Positions 33,029 to 41,830 of a stretch of 64,000 nucleotides of DNA are shown piece by piece. Each line of letters starts with the position of its first letter. The first letter of the stretch is position 1. The translations under genes were made by a program, and so were the position numbers. The notes under the pieces are model-generated. The model did not search any database. It was given only the letters and a program-made list of their open reading frames with translations, and was not told the DNA's origin. Source of the DNA: Prevotella sp. (GTDB taxonomy: Bacteria; Bacteroidota; Bacteroidia; Bacteroidales; Bacteroidaceae); NCBI GenBank assembly GCA_016285245.1, contig JAEEQH010000006.1:1-64000 (forward strand), given 5' to 3'.

Positions 33029-35668
33029 ATGAGTAACGAAGAGATATATAATAAGGTACGACTGACAGGTTTGACGGCTGCCGAGGTGACTGCCAGCCGT
33101 GCCCGTCATGGCGCTAATACGTTGACGCCGCCCCGCCGTCAGTCGCTGTGGCGGCTCTATCTGGAGAAATACGAAGACCCCATTATCCGCATCCTGCTGG
33201 TGGCGGCGGCCATCTCGTTGGTGCTGGCGTTCGTCGAGAACGATTTCATCGAGACCATCGGCATCATCCTCGCCGTTTTCTTTGCCACCACCGTCGGCTT
33301 CTACTTCGAGCGCGATGCTGCCCGGAAGTTCGACGTGCTGACGGCCCTCGACGAGGAACAGCCCGTGAAGGTGCTGAGGAACCTCTCGTATTCCCAAGGC
33401 GACGGGAGTCATGGCAGTGTGGTGGAGATCCCTCGCAGAGATGTCGTCGTGGGCGATATTGTCATCGTGGAGACGGGCGACGAGATTCCTGCCGACGGCC
33501 AGCTCTTTGAAGCCATCGACATGGAAGTCGACGAGTCGAGCCTGACGGGCGAGCTGCTGACGACGAAGGGTGCGAGGAACGAGGAGCGAGGAACGAGGAA
33601 TGAGAATAGAGGAGAGAGAATAGAGGAGAGCTTGGAGGCAGGGGCTTATCCGAAGGATATACTGTTACGCTCATCGCTGGTGATGAATGGCAACGGCCGT
33701 TATGTCGTGACGGCCGTCGGCGACCATACCGAGATTGGCAAGGTGGCACGCCAGGCTACCGAACTCACCGCCATCAAGACCCCTCTGAACATCCAACTCG
33801 ACCGTCTAGCGAAGCTCATCAGCAAGGTGGGTGCTGCCATCTCCATCTTCGCCTTCCTGGCGTTCCTCGTGCACGACATCCTCACGCAACCGCTGTGGCA
33901 TACCACCGACTACCTCGCCATGGCCGAGGTGGTGCTGCGCTACTTCATGATGGCTGTCACGCTTATCGTCATGGCCGTTCCCGAGGGTCTGCCGATGGCC
34001 GTCACACTGGCCCTGGCCCTCAATATGCGGCGAATGCTGAAGTCCAACGACCTTGTCCGCAAGCTCGCCGCCTCTGAGACGATGGGTGCCGTCACCGTCA
34101 TCTGTACCGACAAGACCGGCACGCTGACACAGAACCGCATGACGGTGTTCGAAATGAAGAATGAGAAAGGAGAAATCAGAAATGACGGTTCGGACCAGAC
34201 GGACCTCTATAAGGCTATTGCCCTGAACACCACGGCCACCCACGACGTTGGCAACCCCACGGAGCAGGCGCTGCTGCGCTGGCTCATGGAGCAGGGTGTC
34301 GACTACCAGCAGCTGCGGCGTGAGCATCCCTTCAGCCATCGCGAGCCGTTTAGCACTGAGCGCAAGTATATGACCACCACTGTCGGTGATACCTTATATA
34401 TAAAGGGAGCACCGGAGGTTGTCCTTGCCATGTGCGACATCCCTGATGAGGAGCGCCAGCGTGTCGAGTCACAGCTGCATGAGTGGCAACAGCGTGCCAT
34501 GCGGACGCTGGCTATAGCGGTCAGTTCACCGTCTGCAGTCCACCGTTCGCGGCTGTTGGCTGTTGTCGCCATCAGCGACCCGTTGCGCGAGGACGTCGCT
34601 GCCGCCGTTGCTGACTGCCATGCGGCTGGTATTGAGGTGAAGATTGTGACGGGCGACACCGCTGCCACAGCGGCCGAGATAGCGCGGCAGGCGGGGATTT
34701 TAGAGCATTCGCCGCAGACCATTGACTATTCATCATCGGCCATTACCGGGGTGGCGTTTGCCGCCATGAGCGACGAGGAGGCGCTGGCGGTGGTCCGTGA
34801 CCTGAAGGTTATGTCGCGTGCCCGTCCTGCCGACAAGCAGCGTCTTGTGGAGCTGCTGCAGCGTAGCGGCGAGGTGGTGGCGGTCACTGGCGACGGCACC
34901 AACGATGCGCCGGCGTTGAACTACGCCCATGTCGGCCTTTCGTTAGGCTCCGGCACCAATGTCGCCAAGAACGCCAGCGACATCACTATCCTCGACGACT
35001 CCTTCCGCAGCATCGTCCAGGCCGTCATGTGGGGCCGTTCGCTGTACAAGAACATCCAGCGTTTCATCTTCTTCCAGCTCGTCGTCAACGTCACCGCCCT
35101 GCTGCTGGTGCTCGGCGGCTCCGTCATCGGTACCGAGCTGCCGCTGACGGTGACACAGATTCTCTGGGTGAACCTCATCATGGACACCTTTGCCGCCATG
35201 GCGCTGGCCTCGCTGCCGCCGTCGCGCGAGTTCATGCACCAGCCGCCGCGTTCCCAGACCGACTTCATCATCACGCCGAGCATGGTGCGCGGCATCCTCG
35301 GCCTCGGCATCCTCTTCTTCGTCGTGATGTTCGTCTATCTCTACAAGATTGAGTCCGGCGGCATCGACATCCGCGAGCTGACCATCTTCTTCACCACCTT
35401 CGTCATGCTCCAGTGGTGGAATCTCCTGAACGCCCGCACGCTCAGCTCCTGCCACTCCGCCTTCCGCTACCTGTTCCGCTGTCGGGGGCTGCTGTTGGTG
35501 CTGCTGATGATTCTCGTGGGCCAGTGGCTCATCGTCACTTTCGGCGGTACGATGTTCCGCACCGTCCCCCTGTCGCCCCTCACCTGGCTATATATCATCG
35601 TCGCCACCTCGCCCGTGCTCTGGCTGGGTGAGGTCTACCGTCTGACCAAGAGACTATGGACAAGATAG
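33029..35668 (+). CDS. Calcium-translocating P-type ATPase
   Basis: An 879-residue P-type (P2A-like) cation pump. Features: N-terminal cation-ATPase domain (LTAAEVTASRARHGAN), actuator loop with DESSLTGE (about 166-173), the ion-site motif VPEGLPMAV, phosphorylation site Asp361 in DKTGTLTQNRM, and hinge TGDGTNDAPAL, plus about ten membrane helices. PEGLP and general similarity favour Ca2+ export. Two in-frame repeat-derived stretches are present: one after the TGE motif (about 182-201, Arg/Asn/Glu-rich) and one after the phosphorylation site (376-386, MKNEKGEIRND). The start MSNEEIYNK follows the promoter closely. The 3' end overlaps ribF by 13 nt. Confidence 0.92.
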   Translation: MSNEEIYNKVRLTGLTAAEVTASRARHGANTLTPPRRQSLWRLYLEKYEDPIIRILLVAAAISLVLAFVENDFIETIGIILAVFFATTVGFYFERDAARKFDVLTALDEEQPVKVLRNLSYSQGDGSHGSVVEIPRRDVVVGDIVIVETGDEIPADGQLFEAIDMEVDESSLTGELLTTKGARNEERGTRNENRGERIEESLEAGAYPKDILLRSSLVMNGNGRYVVTAVGDHTEIGKVARQATELTAIKTPLNIQLDRLAKLISKVGAAISIFAFLAFLVHDILTQPLWHTTDYLAMAEVVLRYFMMAVTLIVMAVPEGLPMAVTLALALNMRRMLKSNDLVRKLAASETMGAVTVICTDKTGTLTQNRMTVFEMKNEKGEIRNDGSDQTDLYKAIALNTTATHDVGNPTEQALLRWLMEQGVDYQQLRREHPFSHREPFSTERKYMTTTVGDTLYIKGAPEVVLAMCDIPDEERQRVESQLHEWQQRAMRTLAIAVSSPSAVHRSRLLAVVAISDPLREDVAAAVADCHAAGIEVKIVTGDTAATAAEIARQAGILEHSPQTIDYSSSAITGVAFAAMSDEEALAVVRDLKVMSRARPADKQRLVELLQRSGEVVAVTGDGTNDAPALNYAHVGLSLGSGTNVAKNASDITILDDSFRSIVQAVMWGRSLYKNIQRFIFFQLVVNVTALLLVLGGSVIGTELPLTVTQILWVNLIMDTFAAMALASLPPSREFMHQPPRSQTDFIITPSMVRGILGLGILFFVVMFVYLYKIESGGIDIRELTIFFTTFVMLQWWNLLNARTLSSCHSAFRYLFRCRGLLLVLLMILVGQWLIVTFGGTMFRTVPLSPLTWLYIIVATSPVLWLGEVYRLTKRLWTR
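33572..33631 (+). repeat. GAGGAACGAGGA-type repeat inside the Ca2+-ATPase gene
   Basis: About 60 nt of purine-rich imperfect units (GCGAGGAACGAGGAGCGAGG, then AACGAGGAATGAGAATAGAGG) encode an Arg/Asn/Glu-rich loop after the TGE motif. A stretch of the same type lies in sufD at 39153. Confidence 0.8.
34154..34186 (+). repeat. ATGAGAAATGAGAAAGG-type repeat inside the Ca2+-ATPase gene
   Basis: These 33 nt encode MKNEKGEIRND, 15 residues after the phosphorylated Asp. They match the topA segment at 50802 at 27 of 33 positions and in the same reading frame. Confidence 0.85.
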
Positions 35669-36543
35669 GATATGCAGCAACGATAGGCACCTTCGATGGT
35701 GTTCACCGCGGTCATCAGTTCGTGCTCCGCCGCCTGGTGGCTGAGGCTCGTGACCGTGGTCTACTGCCGCTGGTCGTCACCTTCGACGCTTCGCCGCGTG
35801 GCGAACAGGTGCTGACGCCGCTCGACGAGAAGCTGCGACTGATTCGTCAGACGGGTGTCGACCACATCGAGGTGTTCTCCTTTACCCCTGAGCTGAAAGC
35901 CATGACCGCCCGTGAGTTCATGGCGCGTGAGCTGTGCGACCGTCTGGGCGTCCGTCTGTTGCTGACGGGCTACGACAACCGCTTCGGCCGCAATCGCGAG
36001 ACGGGCTTCGACGACTATGTCCGCTATGGCCGCGAGCTGGGTGTCGAGGTCCTGGGACTGCCCGTCGAGGGTGCTGTCAGCTCGTCGCTCATCCGTCAGC
36101 AGCTTCTGGCGGGTGCTGTCGATGAGGCTGCCGAGGGTCTGGGGCGTTGCTATACCATCAGCGGCCGTGTCGCCCATGGTCATCACATTGGCACCGGCTT
36201 GGGTTTCCCCACGGCCAACCTCATCCCCGATGATCCGCAGCAGCTCATCCCCGCCGCCGGTGTCTATGCCGTCAGCGTCAATGGAGCAACGCCGCTTCAG
36301 GGTATGATGAACATCGGCACGCGTCCTACCTTCGACGGCCACCACACCACTCTCGAGGTGCACATCCTCCACCACGACGAGGACCTCTACGGCCGTCCGC
36401 TCAGCGTGTCGTTCGTTGGCCGTCTGCGCGAGGAACGTCGCTTCGACAGTGCCGCCGCCCTGCAGCAGCAGTTGCAGCTGGACGCCCTACAGACCGAACA
36501 AATCCTTTCCAGATATGAAGAAAGCCATCATCTATCTCATTGA
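35656..36543 (+). CDS. ribF: Bifunctional riboflavin kinase/FAD synthetase
   Basis: A 295-residue enzyme making FMN from riboflavin and FAD from FMN. The N-terminal adenylyltransferase part has GTFDGVHRGHQ (residues 11-21) and the loop GYDNRFGRNRETG; the C-terminal flavokinase has GRVAHGHHIGTGLGFPTANL (from about 170) and MMNIGTRPTFDG. Length is normal. The start overlaps the ATPase by 13 nt, and the end overlaps the next gene by 29 nt, so the three genes are translationally linked. Confidence 0.95.
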   Translation: MDKIGYAATIGTFDGVHRGHQFVLRRLVAEARDRGLLPLVVTFDASPRGEQVLTPLDEKLRLIRQTGVDHIEVFSFTPELKAMTAREFMARELCDRLGVRLLLTGYDNRFGRNRETGFDDYVRYGRELGVEVLGLPVEGAVSSSLIRQQLLAGAVDEAAEGLGRCYTISGRVAHGHHIGTGLGFPTANLIPDDPQQLIPAAGVYAVSVNGATPLQGMMNIGTRPTFDGHHTTLEVHILHHDEDLYGRPLSVSFVGRLREERRFDSAAALQQQLQLDALQTEQILSRYEESHHLSH

Positions 36544-37285
36544 GTTCCTTGCCATCCAGCTCATCGGCGGCTTTGCCGTCGATCAGTTATGGAAACTTTT
36601 CGGCGGTGACTGTGCCGACAAAGCTGTACAGCTCATCACGACGGCCAGCGTCACCAGCGTCCTGACCATCGTCCTGTTCCTTGCCACGCGTGCTGCCGAG
36701 GTGTCGCCGCGCTGGCTGCGTACGCGGCCGTGGGCCGTCCTCTCGTGGAGTGTCATCGCCGCCCTTGGCACCATTCTCCCATCGTCGTGGCTGGTAGAGC
36801 AGATGCCCGATCTGCCGAATATTGTCGAGCAGGAGTTCGACATGATACTCCAGAACCGCTGGGGCTACCTCGCCGTGGGACTGCTGGCGCCGCTGTCCGA
36901 GGAGCTGGTGCTGCGTGGCGCCGTGCTGCGCTCGCTGCTGCGCTCGTCACATCTGTCGCCCTGGGGTGCCATCGCCCTCTCGGCGGTGTTCTTCGCGCTG
37001 GTCCATTTCAACCCCGCCCAGATGCCTCACGCCTTCATCATCGGCCTGCTGTTGGGCTGGATGTACTACCGCACGGGGAGCATTCTTCCCGGCGTGGCGT
37101 TCCACTGGGTCAACAACACCGTGGCCTACGTGATGTACAACATCTACCCCGACCCCGACATGGAGCTCATCGACCTCTTCGGCAACCAGCGTACCGAGCT
37201 CGCTGCCGTCTTCTTCTCGCTGCTCATCCTGTTGCCGGCCATCTACCAGCTGCACCTGCGGCAGCGTCATGCCGACGAGGCGTAA
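36515..37285 (+). CDS. CPBP-family intramembrane metalloprotease
   Basis: A 256-residue membrane protein with CPBP (Abi/CAAX-type) motifs: the glutamate pair in LSEELVLRGAVLRS, FALVHF with the second-motif histidine, and HWVNN near the C-terminus. The family are intramembrane metalloproteases with varied or unknown substrates. The ATG at 36515 is chosen since the frame upstream lies inside ribF and is not protein-like. A strong terminator follows. Confidence 0.85.
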   Translation: MKKAIIYLIEFLAIQLIGGFAVDQLWKLFGGDCADKAVQLITTASVTSVLTIVLFLATRAAEVSPRWLRTRPWAVLSWSVIAALGTILPSSWLVEQMPDLPNIVEQEFDMILQNRWGYLAVGLLAPLSEELVLRGAVLRSLLRSSHLSPWGAIALSAVFFALVHFNPAQMPHAFIIGLLLGWMYYRTGSILPGVAFHWVNNTVAYVMYNIYPDPDMELIDLFGNQRTELAAVFFSLLILLPAIYQLHLRQRHADEA

Positions 37286-37292
37286 AAAAACC

Positions 37293-37333
37293 AAGAGGCC
37301 ATTACCGACTCCCGGTGCTGGCCTCTTTTTTTC
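37293..37333 (+). terminator. Terminator of the ATPase-ribF-CPBP operon
   Basis: A 9-bp stem (AAGAGGCCA against TGGCCTCTT) followed by seven T. Nothing else is visible up to 37438. Confidence 0.9.
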
Positions 37334-37438
37334 CTGAATTTTTGTATGTTATGAAAATTTGAGAGAACGAAGCTTCACAGCTTCAATGTGTTTTAAACAA
37401 ATGATTATTATAGAGAAAGCATAGAAATAATATCCTTG

Positions 37439-37900
37439 TCAATACTTCGGCAGCGTGGGCTGCATCACCTGTGCGGTGTCCGTCAGGTTCTCGGCCTGCA
37501 CGGGCTCGCCCATGTCTATCGAGTCGGGGCGCATGGCCTCCAGGGCTGCCTTCGGGTCGTCATAGCCCCACTCCCACGGTGCCTGTGCCGCGTTGCCCAG
37601 TGTCAGGATGATGGCCACTACGGCGGCGGCCTTGAACAGCGGCATCAGGCGCTGGGTGATGGAAATCGTCTTCGCCTTCACGCAAACCTGTTCCTCGGTC
37701 ATGGCGAGGATACGCTTGTCGAAATCCTCGCCGAGCGACGGCTGCTGCTGTGCGGCGTTGTCAAACAGCGGCTTGTACTCCATGAGCCACACGGGCACTT
37801 CTGCCTGCGAGAAGAAGGCGCGGAGGATATTCTCTTCCTGCAGCGTCGTCTCGCACTGCCAGTAGCGTTCCAAGAGCTGTTCGATGTACTTATAATCCAT
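37439..37900 (-). CDS. Small single-pass membrane protein, anti-sigma-like
   Basis: A 153-residue protein. The N-terminal 70 residues are acidic and helical (DYKYIEQLLERYWQCETTLQ, then EENILRAFFSQAEVPVWL). One membrane helix follows at about 87-105 (LFKAAAVVAIILTLGNAA), then a 45-residue acidic tail with VMQPTLPKY at the end. In Bacteroidales similar proteins are often wrongly labelled 'pyruvate ferredoxin oxidoreductase' and usually follow an ECF sigma factor gene, suggesting an anti-sigma-like role; that is from memory. No sigma gene is present here. It is divergent from sufC. Confidence 0.7.
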   Translation of the reverse strand: MDYKYIEQLLERYWQCETTLQEENILRAFFSQAEVPVWLMEYKPLFDNAAQQQPSLGEDFDKRILAMTEEQVCVKAKTISITQRLMPLFKAAAVVAIILTLGNAAQAPWEWGYDDPKAALEAMRPDSIDMGEPVQAENLTDTAQVMQPTLPKY

Positions 37901-38025
37901 AGTTCTCTGAAGGGTTTTTACGACACCCCTCTATATGGAAGACGATTCAGGTGGCGGAAAGTTACAGAAAAAGCCAAAAAATCTTTTTTTATTTGGCTTT
38001 TTATTTACTTATGACATAAATTTCG

Positions 38026-38033
38026 TACCTTTG
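38026..38033 (+). promoter_or_regulatory. -7 box of the sufC operon
   Basis: TACCTTTG, 21 nt before the sufC start. The -33 is imperfect (TTTA at 38004-38007). Confidence 0.7.
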
Positions 38034-38054
38034 CAGCCAAATTTACGAAGAGAT

Positions 38055-38810
38055 ATGTTAGAAGTACGCAACCTGCACGCCCGCATCGGCGAGAAGGAGA
38101 TATTAAAAGGTATTGACCTGGTTATCAACGACGGCGAGACGCACGCCATCATGGGTCCCAACGGCTCTGGCAAGTCAACGCTGTCGGCCGTCCTCGTCGG
38201 CAACCCCCTCTACGAGGTGACGGAGGGCGAGGCTTGGTTCAATGGTAAGAACCTGCTGGCGATGAAGCCCGAGGAGCGCGCCCACGAGGGACTGTTCCTG
38301 TCGTTCCAGTACCCCGTGGAGATTCCCGGTGTGTCGATGACCAACTTTATGAAGGCCGCCATCAACGAGCGCCGCAAGGCACAGGGCCTGGACCCGATGA
38401 ACGCCGCGGAGTTCCTGAAGCTGATGCGCGAGAAGCGCAAGGTCGTGGAGCTCGACTCCAAGCTGGCCAACCGCTCGGTGAACGAGGGTTTCAGCGGTGG
38501 CGAGAAGAAGCGCAACGAGATTTTCCAGATGGCTATGCTCGAGCCGAAGCTGAGCATCCTCGACGAGACGGACTCCGGCCTCGATGTCGACGCCATGCGC
38601 ATCGTTGCCGAGGGCGTCAACAAGCTGCAGACACCCGAGACGTCGTGCATCGTCATCACCCACTACGACCGTCTGCTGGAGATGATCCGTCCGCAGTATG
38701 TCCACGTGCTCTATAAGGGCCGCATCGTGAAGACCGGCGGTCCCGAGCTGGCCGTACAGATTCAGGAGCACGGCTACGACTGGATTAAGGAAGAAATAGG
38801 CGAAGAGTAA
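38055..38810 (+). CDS. sufC: Fe-S cluster assembly ATPase SufC
   Basis: A 251-residue ABC-type ATPase that works with SufB and SufD to build Fe-S clusters. Walker A is GPNGSGKST, the signature FSGGEKKRNEI has the SufC-type ending, and Walker B is LSILDETDSGLD. The ATG at 38055 gives the family start MLEVRNLHARI. It is followed by sufD and sufS, but sufB is about 14 kb away at 52542. It is the only suf gene in the window without a repeat in its frame. Confidence 0.96.
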   Translation: MLEVRNLHARIGEKEILKGIDLVINDGETHAIMGPNGSGKSTLSAVLVGNPLYEVTEGEAWFNGKNLLAMKPEERAHEGLFLSFQYPVEIPGVSMTNFMKAAINERRKAQGLDPMNAAEFLKLMREKRKVVELDSKLANRSVNEGFSGGEKKRNEIFQMAMLEPKLSILDETDSGLDVDAMRIVAEGVNKLQTPETSCIVITHYDRLLEMIRPQYVHVLYKGRIVKTGGPELAVQIQEHGYDWIKEEIGEE

Positions 38811-38813
38811 TCA

Positions 38814-38846
38814 TAATTGATAATTGACAATTGATAATTGATAATG
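38814..38846 (+). repeat. AATTGATAATTGACAATTG tandem repeat before sufD
   Basis: Four units of about 8 nt (AATTGATA or AATTGACA) fill the sufC-sufD spacer and run into the start codon. I recall this as a very common Bacteroidota intergenic repeat. Confidence 0.85.
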
Positions 38847-40238
38847 ATGACTACTTCGAGCGAGCAACAATACATAGAACTCTACGAGCAGGCACGCGAG
38901 ATGATTATCAAGCATGCCCCAGAGTCGATGAACGTGGTGCGCGATCAGGCTTTTGAGGATTTCAAAGCCCAGGGCTTTCCGTCAAAAAAGGTGGAGCGAT
39001 ATAAGTATACCGACATCGCGAAGCTCTTTGCGCCCGACTACGGCCTGAACTTGAATCGTCTTGACATTCCCGTCGACCCCTACCAGGCTTTCCGTTGTGA
39101 TGTGCCGAACCTGAGTACAAGTCTGTACTTCGTGGTGAATGACATGTTTTATCGAGGAATGAGGAACGAGGAAGGAGGAACGAGGATACCTCAAGCGGCC
39201 CCAAGTCTGCCGGAGGGGGTTGTCGTCGGTTCGTTGTGCGACTATCCAGAGTTGGTAAGCAAGTATTACACCAAGTTGGCTAAGACCGGCGAGGACGCTA
39301 TCACTGCACTCAACACCATGCTGGTGCAGGACGGCATACTGGTTTATGTACCTAAGAATGTGAAGGTGGATCGCGCCATCCAGGTGATTAATATCCTAAA
39401 GGCTACGCCACAGAACGCCCAGCGAGTTGTGCCTGACTTGATGGTTAATCGCCGAGTGCTCATCGTCCTCGAGGAGAATGCAGAGATAAAAATGCTGTTC
39501 TGCGACCACGCTGCTGACGATCGTAACTTCCTGGCCACACAGGTTATCGAGGCTTACGTAGGCGAGAATGCCTCACTCGACCTCTATTGCATGGAGGAGA
39601 CACATCATAAGAATGTACGCGTCAGCAATGTCTACATCGACCAGCAGGCCAACAGCCGCGTGAACCACAACGTCATCACCCTGCACAACGGCATCACCCG
39701 CAACAAGCTCGACCTCACCTTCTCGGGCGAGGGTGCCGAGTGCCAGTGCTACGGTTGTGTCATCGCCGACAAGCAGCAGCATGTCGACAACAACACGCTC
39801 ATTACCCACCGCGTGCCCCACTGCACGTCCAGCGAGCTCTACAAGTACGTCCTCGACGACCAGTCGACGGGAGCCTTCGCCGGCAGGGTGCTCGTGGAGC
39901 ACGGGGCTCAGAAGACGGCGTCGCAGATGACCAACCAGAACCTCGCCGCCAGTCGCGAGGCCCGTATGTACACCCAGCCGATGCTTGAGATCTATGCCGA
40001 CGACGTGAAGTGTGCCCACGGCTCCACCGTCGGCCAGCTCAACGATGCCGCCCTGTTCTATATGCGCCAGCGCGGCATCTCCCTTCAGGAGGCCCGCACG
40101 CTGCTCCAGCAGGCGTTCATCAACGAGGTTGTCGACAAGATGTCCCTCGAGCCGCTCCGCGACCGTCTGCACTACCTCATCGAGAAGCGTTTCCGTGGCG
40201 AGCTGAACAAGTGCGCCGGCTGCAAGCTCTGCCGATAA
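38844..40238 (+). CDS. sufD: Fe-S cluster assembly protein SufD
   Basis: A 464-residue SufB/SufD-family protein. The family's beta-helix core is seen as EENAEIKMLFCDHA, LDLYCMEETHHKN, LDLTFSGEGAECQCYG and LAASREARMYTQPMLEIYADDVKCAHGSTVGQL, which ends near the C-terminus (written here in part). The start may be either ATG at 38844 or 38847, both just after the AATTGATA repeat. Residues about 104-115 (RGMRNEEGGTR) come from a purine-rich repeat and replace a loop. It lies between sufC and sufS. Confidence 0.94.
   Translation: MMTTSSEQQYIELYEQAREMIIKHAPESMNVVRDQAFEDFKAQGFPSKKVERYKYTDIAKLFAPDYGLNLNRLDIPVDPYQAFRCDVPNLSTSLYFVVNDMFYRGMRNEEGGTRIPQAAPSLPEGVVVGSLCDYPELVSKYYTKLAKTGEDAITALNTMLVQDGILVYVPKNVKVDRAIQVINILKATPQNAQRVVPDLMVNRRVLIVLEENAEIKMLFCDHAADDRNFLATQVIEAYVGENASLDLYCMEETHHKNVRVSNVYIDQQANSRVNHNVITLHNGITRNKLDLTFSGEGAECQCYGCVIADKQQHVDNNTLITHRVPHCTSSELYKYVLDDQSTGAFAGRVLVEHGAQKTASQMTNQNLAASREARMYTQPMLEIYADDVKCAHGSTVGQLNDAALFYMRQRGISLQEARTLLQQAFINEVVDKMSLEPLRDRLHYLIEKRFRGELNKCAGCKLCR
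39153..39187 (+). repeat. GAGGAACGAGGA-type repeat inside sufD
   Basis: CGAGGAATGAGGAACGAGG followed by AAGGAGGAACGAGGA, in frame as RGMRNEEGGTR. It is the same type as 33572-33631 in the Ca2+-ATPase gene. Confidence 0.8.
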
Positions 40239-40353
40239 CGATATTAAGAGGCACTTTTGGTCTTAGGCGAAGCAGATGCTTGGGAATAGTTGGAAAAGGT
40301 CATGGAAAAGTATCTGAAGGGCCGTCCTAAAGTGTGCGAGAGGCCGTCTAGAA

Positions 40354-40430
40354 GTTAAAACGACGTCGATGTTTGTTAAAACTGTGACGACGTTTATTAA
40401 AACATCGACGATGTTTGATAAAACCGTGGC
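40354..40430 (+). repeat. 21-nt tandem array in the 337-nt sufD-sufS gap
   Basis: Three full 21-nt units and a partial fourth: each is G/A-TTAAAAC, six or seven variable bases with GACGA, then GTTT. The gap 40239-40575 holds no gene. After the array come a TACCTTTG box (40460-40467), the segment AGGCTGCATCTCGGAAATAC, and the sufS promoter. Confidence 0.8.
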
Positions 40431-40523
40431 ATTGCTTTAGCTTTTTCTGTCCTTATTCGTACCTTTGACACTTTGTGTCGAAGGTAGGCTGCATCTCGGA
40501 AATACAAATAAAACCTAATTTTT

Positions 40524-40554
40524 TTTGTATTTCTCTCGATTTGCACTACCTTTG
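40524..40554 (+). promoter_or_regulatory. Promoter of sufS with an inverted repeat over the -33 box
   Basis: -33 TTTG (40524-40527) and -7 TACCTTTG (40547-40554), 19 bp apart. The -33 box is part of the right arm of a 10-bp perfect inverted repeat (GAAATACAAA 40499-40508, TTTGTATTTC 40524-40533). The 19 nt GATTTGCACTACCTTTGCA here recur exactly at 45401-45419. Confidence 0.85.
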
Positions 40555-40575
40555 CACGCTAGAAGTAGAAAGAGT

Positions 40576-41811
40576 ATGTTCGACCTACAGAAGATTCGAG
40601 CGGATTTCCCGATACTCAGCCGTGAGGTGTACGGACGTCCGCTGGTATACCTTGACAACGCTGCCACCACGCAGAAGCCGCTCTGTGTGCTCGACGCTAT
40701 GCGCGACGAGTACCTGAACGTGAACGCCAACGTACACCGCGGCGTACACTACCTGTCGCAGCAGGCTACGGACCTGCACGAGGCGGCCCGCGAGCGGGTG
40801 CGCCGTTTCATCAATGCACGCAAGACGGGGGAGATCGTCTTCACCCGCGGCACGACGGAGGCCATCAACCTGGTGGCAAGCACGTTCTGTGAACAGTTGC
40901 AGACGGGCGATGAGGTGCTTGTCACAGAGATGGAGCACCACTCGAACATCGTGCCCTGGCAGCTGCAGGCCATGAAGCGCGGCATCGTCGTGAAGCACCT
41001 GCCGATGACCGACGACGGCCGGCTGGTGGGTGTCGGCAGCGATGGTTGTGTGTGTTGCGACTCAGTCGCAACATACCTGACAGAGCGGACGCGGCTGGTC
41101 AGCGTGGCCCACGTGAGCAACGTGCTGGGCACCGTCAACCCCGTGGCGGACATCATCCGCCTGGCCCACGAGCGCGACATCCCCGTGCTGGTGGACGCTG
41201 CACAGAGTGCGCCCCACATGCGGCTCGACGTGCAGGCACTGGACTGCGAATTTCTGGCCTTCAGTGGTCATAAGATGTACGGTCCTACGGGCATCGGCGT
41301 CCTCTACGGCAAGGAGTCGTGGCTGGAGAAGCTGCCGCCGTACCAGGGTGGTGGCGAGATGATCGACAAGGTGACGTGGGAAAAGACCACCTTCGAGCGC
41401 CTGCCCTTTAAGTTCGAGGCGGGCACGCCCGACTTCGTGGCGACTCACGGTCTGGCGACGGCAATCGACTATATGGAGCAGGTAGGCCTCGATATCGTCG
41501 AGGCCTATGAGAAAGGACTGACGCAGTATGCGCTGGAGCAGCTGCGGACTATCGACGGGCTGACCATTTATGGTCCTGGTGAGAGAGACGCAGTCGTGTC
41601 GTTCAACGTCGGCACCATCCACCACCTGGACATTGGCACGCTGCTCGACCGTCTGGGCATCGCCGTGCGAACGGGTCACCACTGTGCGCAGCCGCTGATG
41701 GACCGTCTGGGTATCAGCGGAACGGTGCGCGCCTCGTTCGCGATGTACAACACCCGCGAAGAGGTCGATGCGCTGGTGGCCGGCGTGAAGCGCGTCAGCC
41801 AGATGTTTTAG
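40576..41811 (+). CDS. sufS: Cysteine desulfurase SufS
   Basis: A 411-residue PLP enzyme supplying sulfur from cysteine to the Suf machinery. The N-terminal part is LDNAATTQKP and HRGVHYLS; the PLP lysine is Lys233 (FSGHKMYGP); the catalytic cysteine is Cys370 (RTGHHCAQP). The start MFDLQKIRADFPIL is family-like and follows the promoter; a longer frame overlaps the promoter. Residues about 155-168 (DGCVCCDSVATYL) are odd for the family and are encoded by a perfect palindrome. It is downstream of sufCD but has its own promoter. Confidence 0.95.
   Translation: MFDLQKIRADFPILSREVYGRPLVYLDNAATTQKPLCVLDAMRDEYLNVNANVHRGVHYLSQQATDLHEAARERVRRFINARKTGEIVFTRGTTEAINLVASTFCEQLQTGDEVLVTEMEHHSNIVPWQLQAMKRGIVVKHLPMTDDGRLVGVGSDGCVCCDSVATYLTERTRLVSVAHVSNVLGTVNPVADIIRLAHERDIPVLVDAAQSAPHMRLDVQALDCEFLAFSGHKMYGPTGIGVLYGKESWLEKLPPYQGGGEMIDKVTWEKTTFERLPFKFEAGTPDFVATHGLATAIDYMEQVGLDIVEAYEKGLTQYALEQLRTIDGLTIYGPGERDAVVSFNVGTIHHLDIGTLLDRLGIAVRTGHHCAQPLMDRLGISGTVRASFAMYNTREEVDALVAGVKRVSQMF
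41053..41073 (+). repeat. Perfect palindrome inside sufS
   Basis: TGTTGCGACT-C-AGTCGCAACA: a 10-bp perfect inverted repeat with a single central base, in frame in a loop of SufS. I recall similar GTTGCGACT palindromes between genes in Bacteroidota. Confidence 0.8.
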
Positions 41812-41830
41812 AAAAATTGAACTTTTGGAG

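Noticed and set aside
40354..40430. Short repeats that could suggest a CRISPR array
   Set aside because: Units follow each other directly with no unique spacers, vary inside, and no cas genes are nearby.
40475..40717. An 80-codon frame before sufS
   Set aside because: It spans the sufS promoter and then runs into sufS out of frame; the sequence is a promoter region with repeat-like character.
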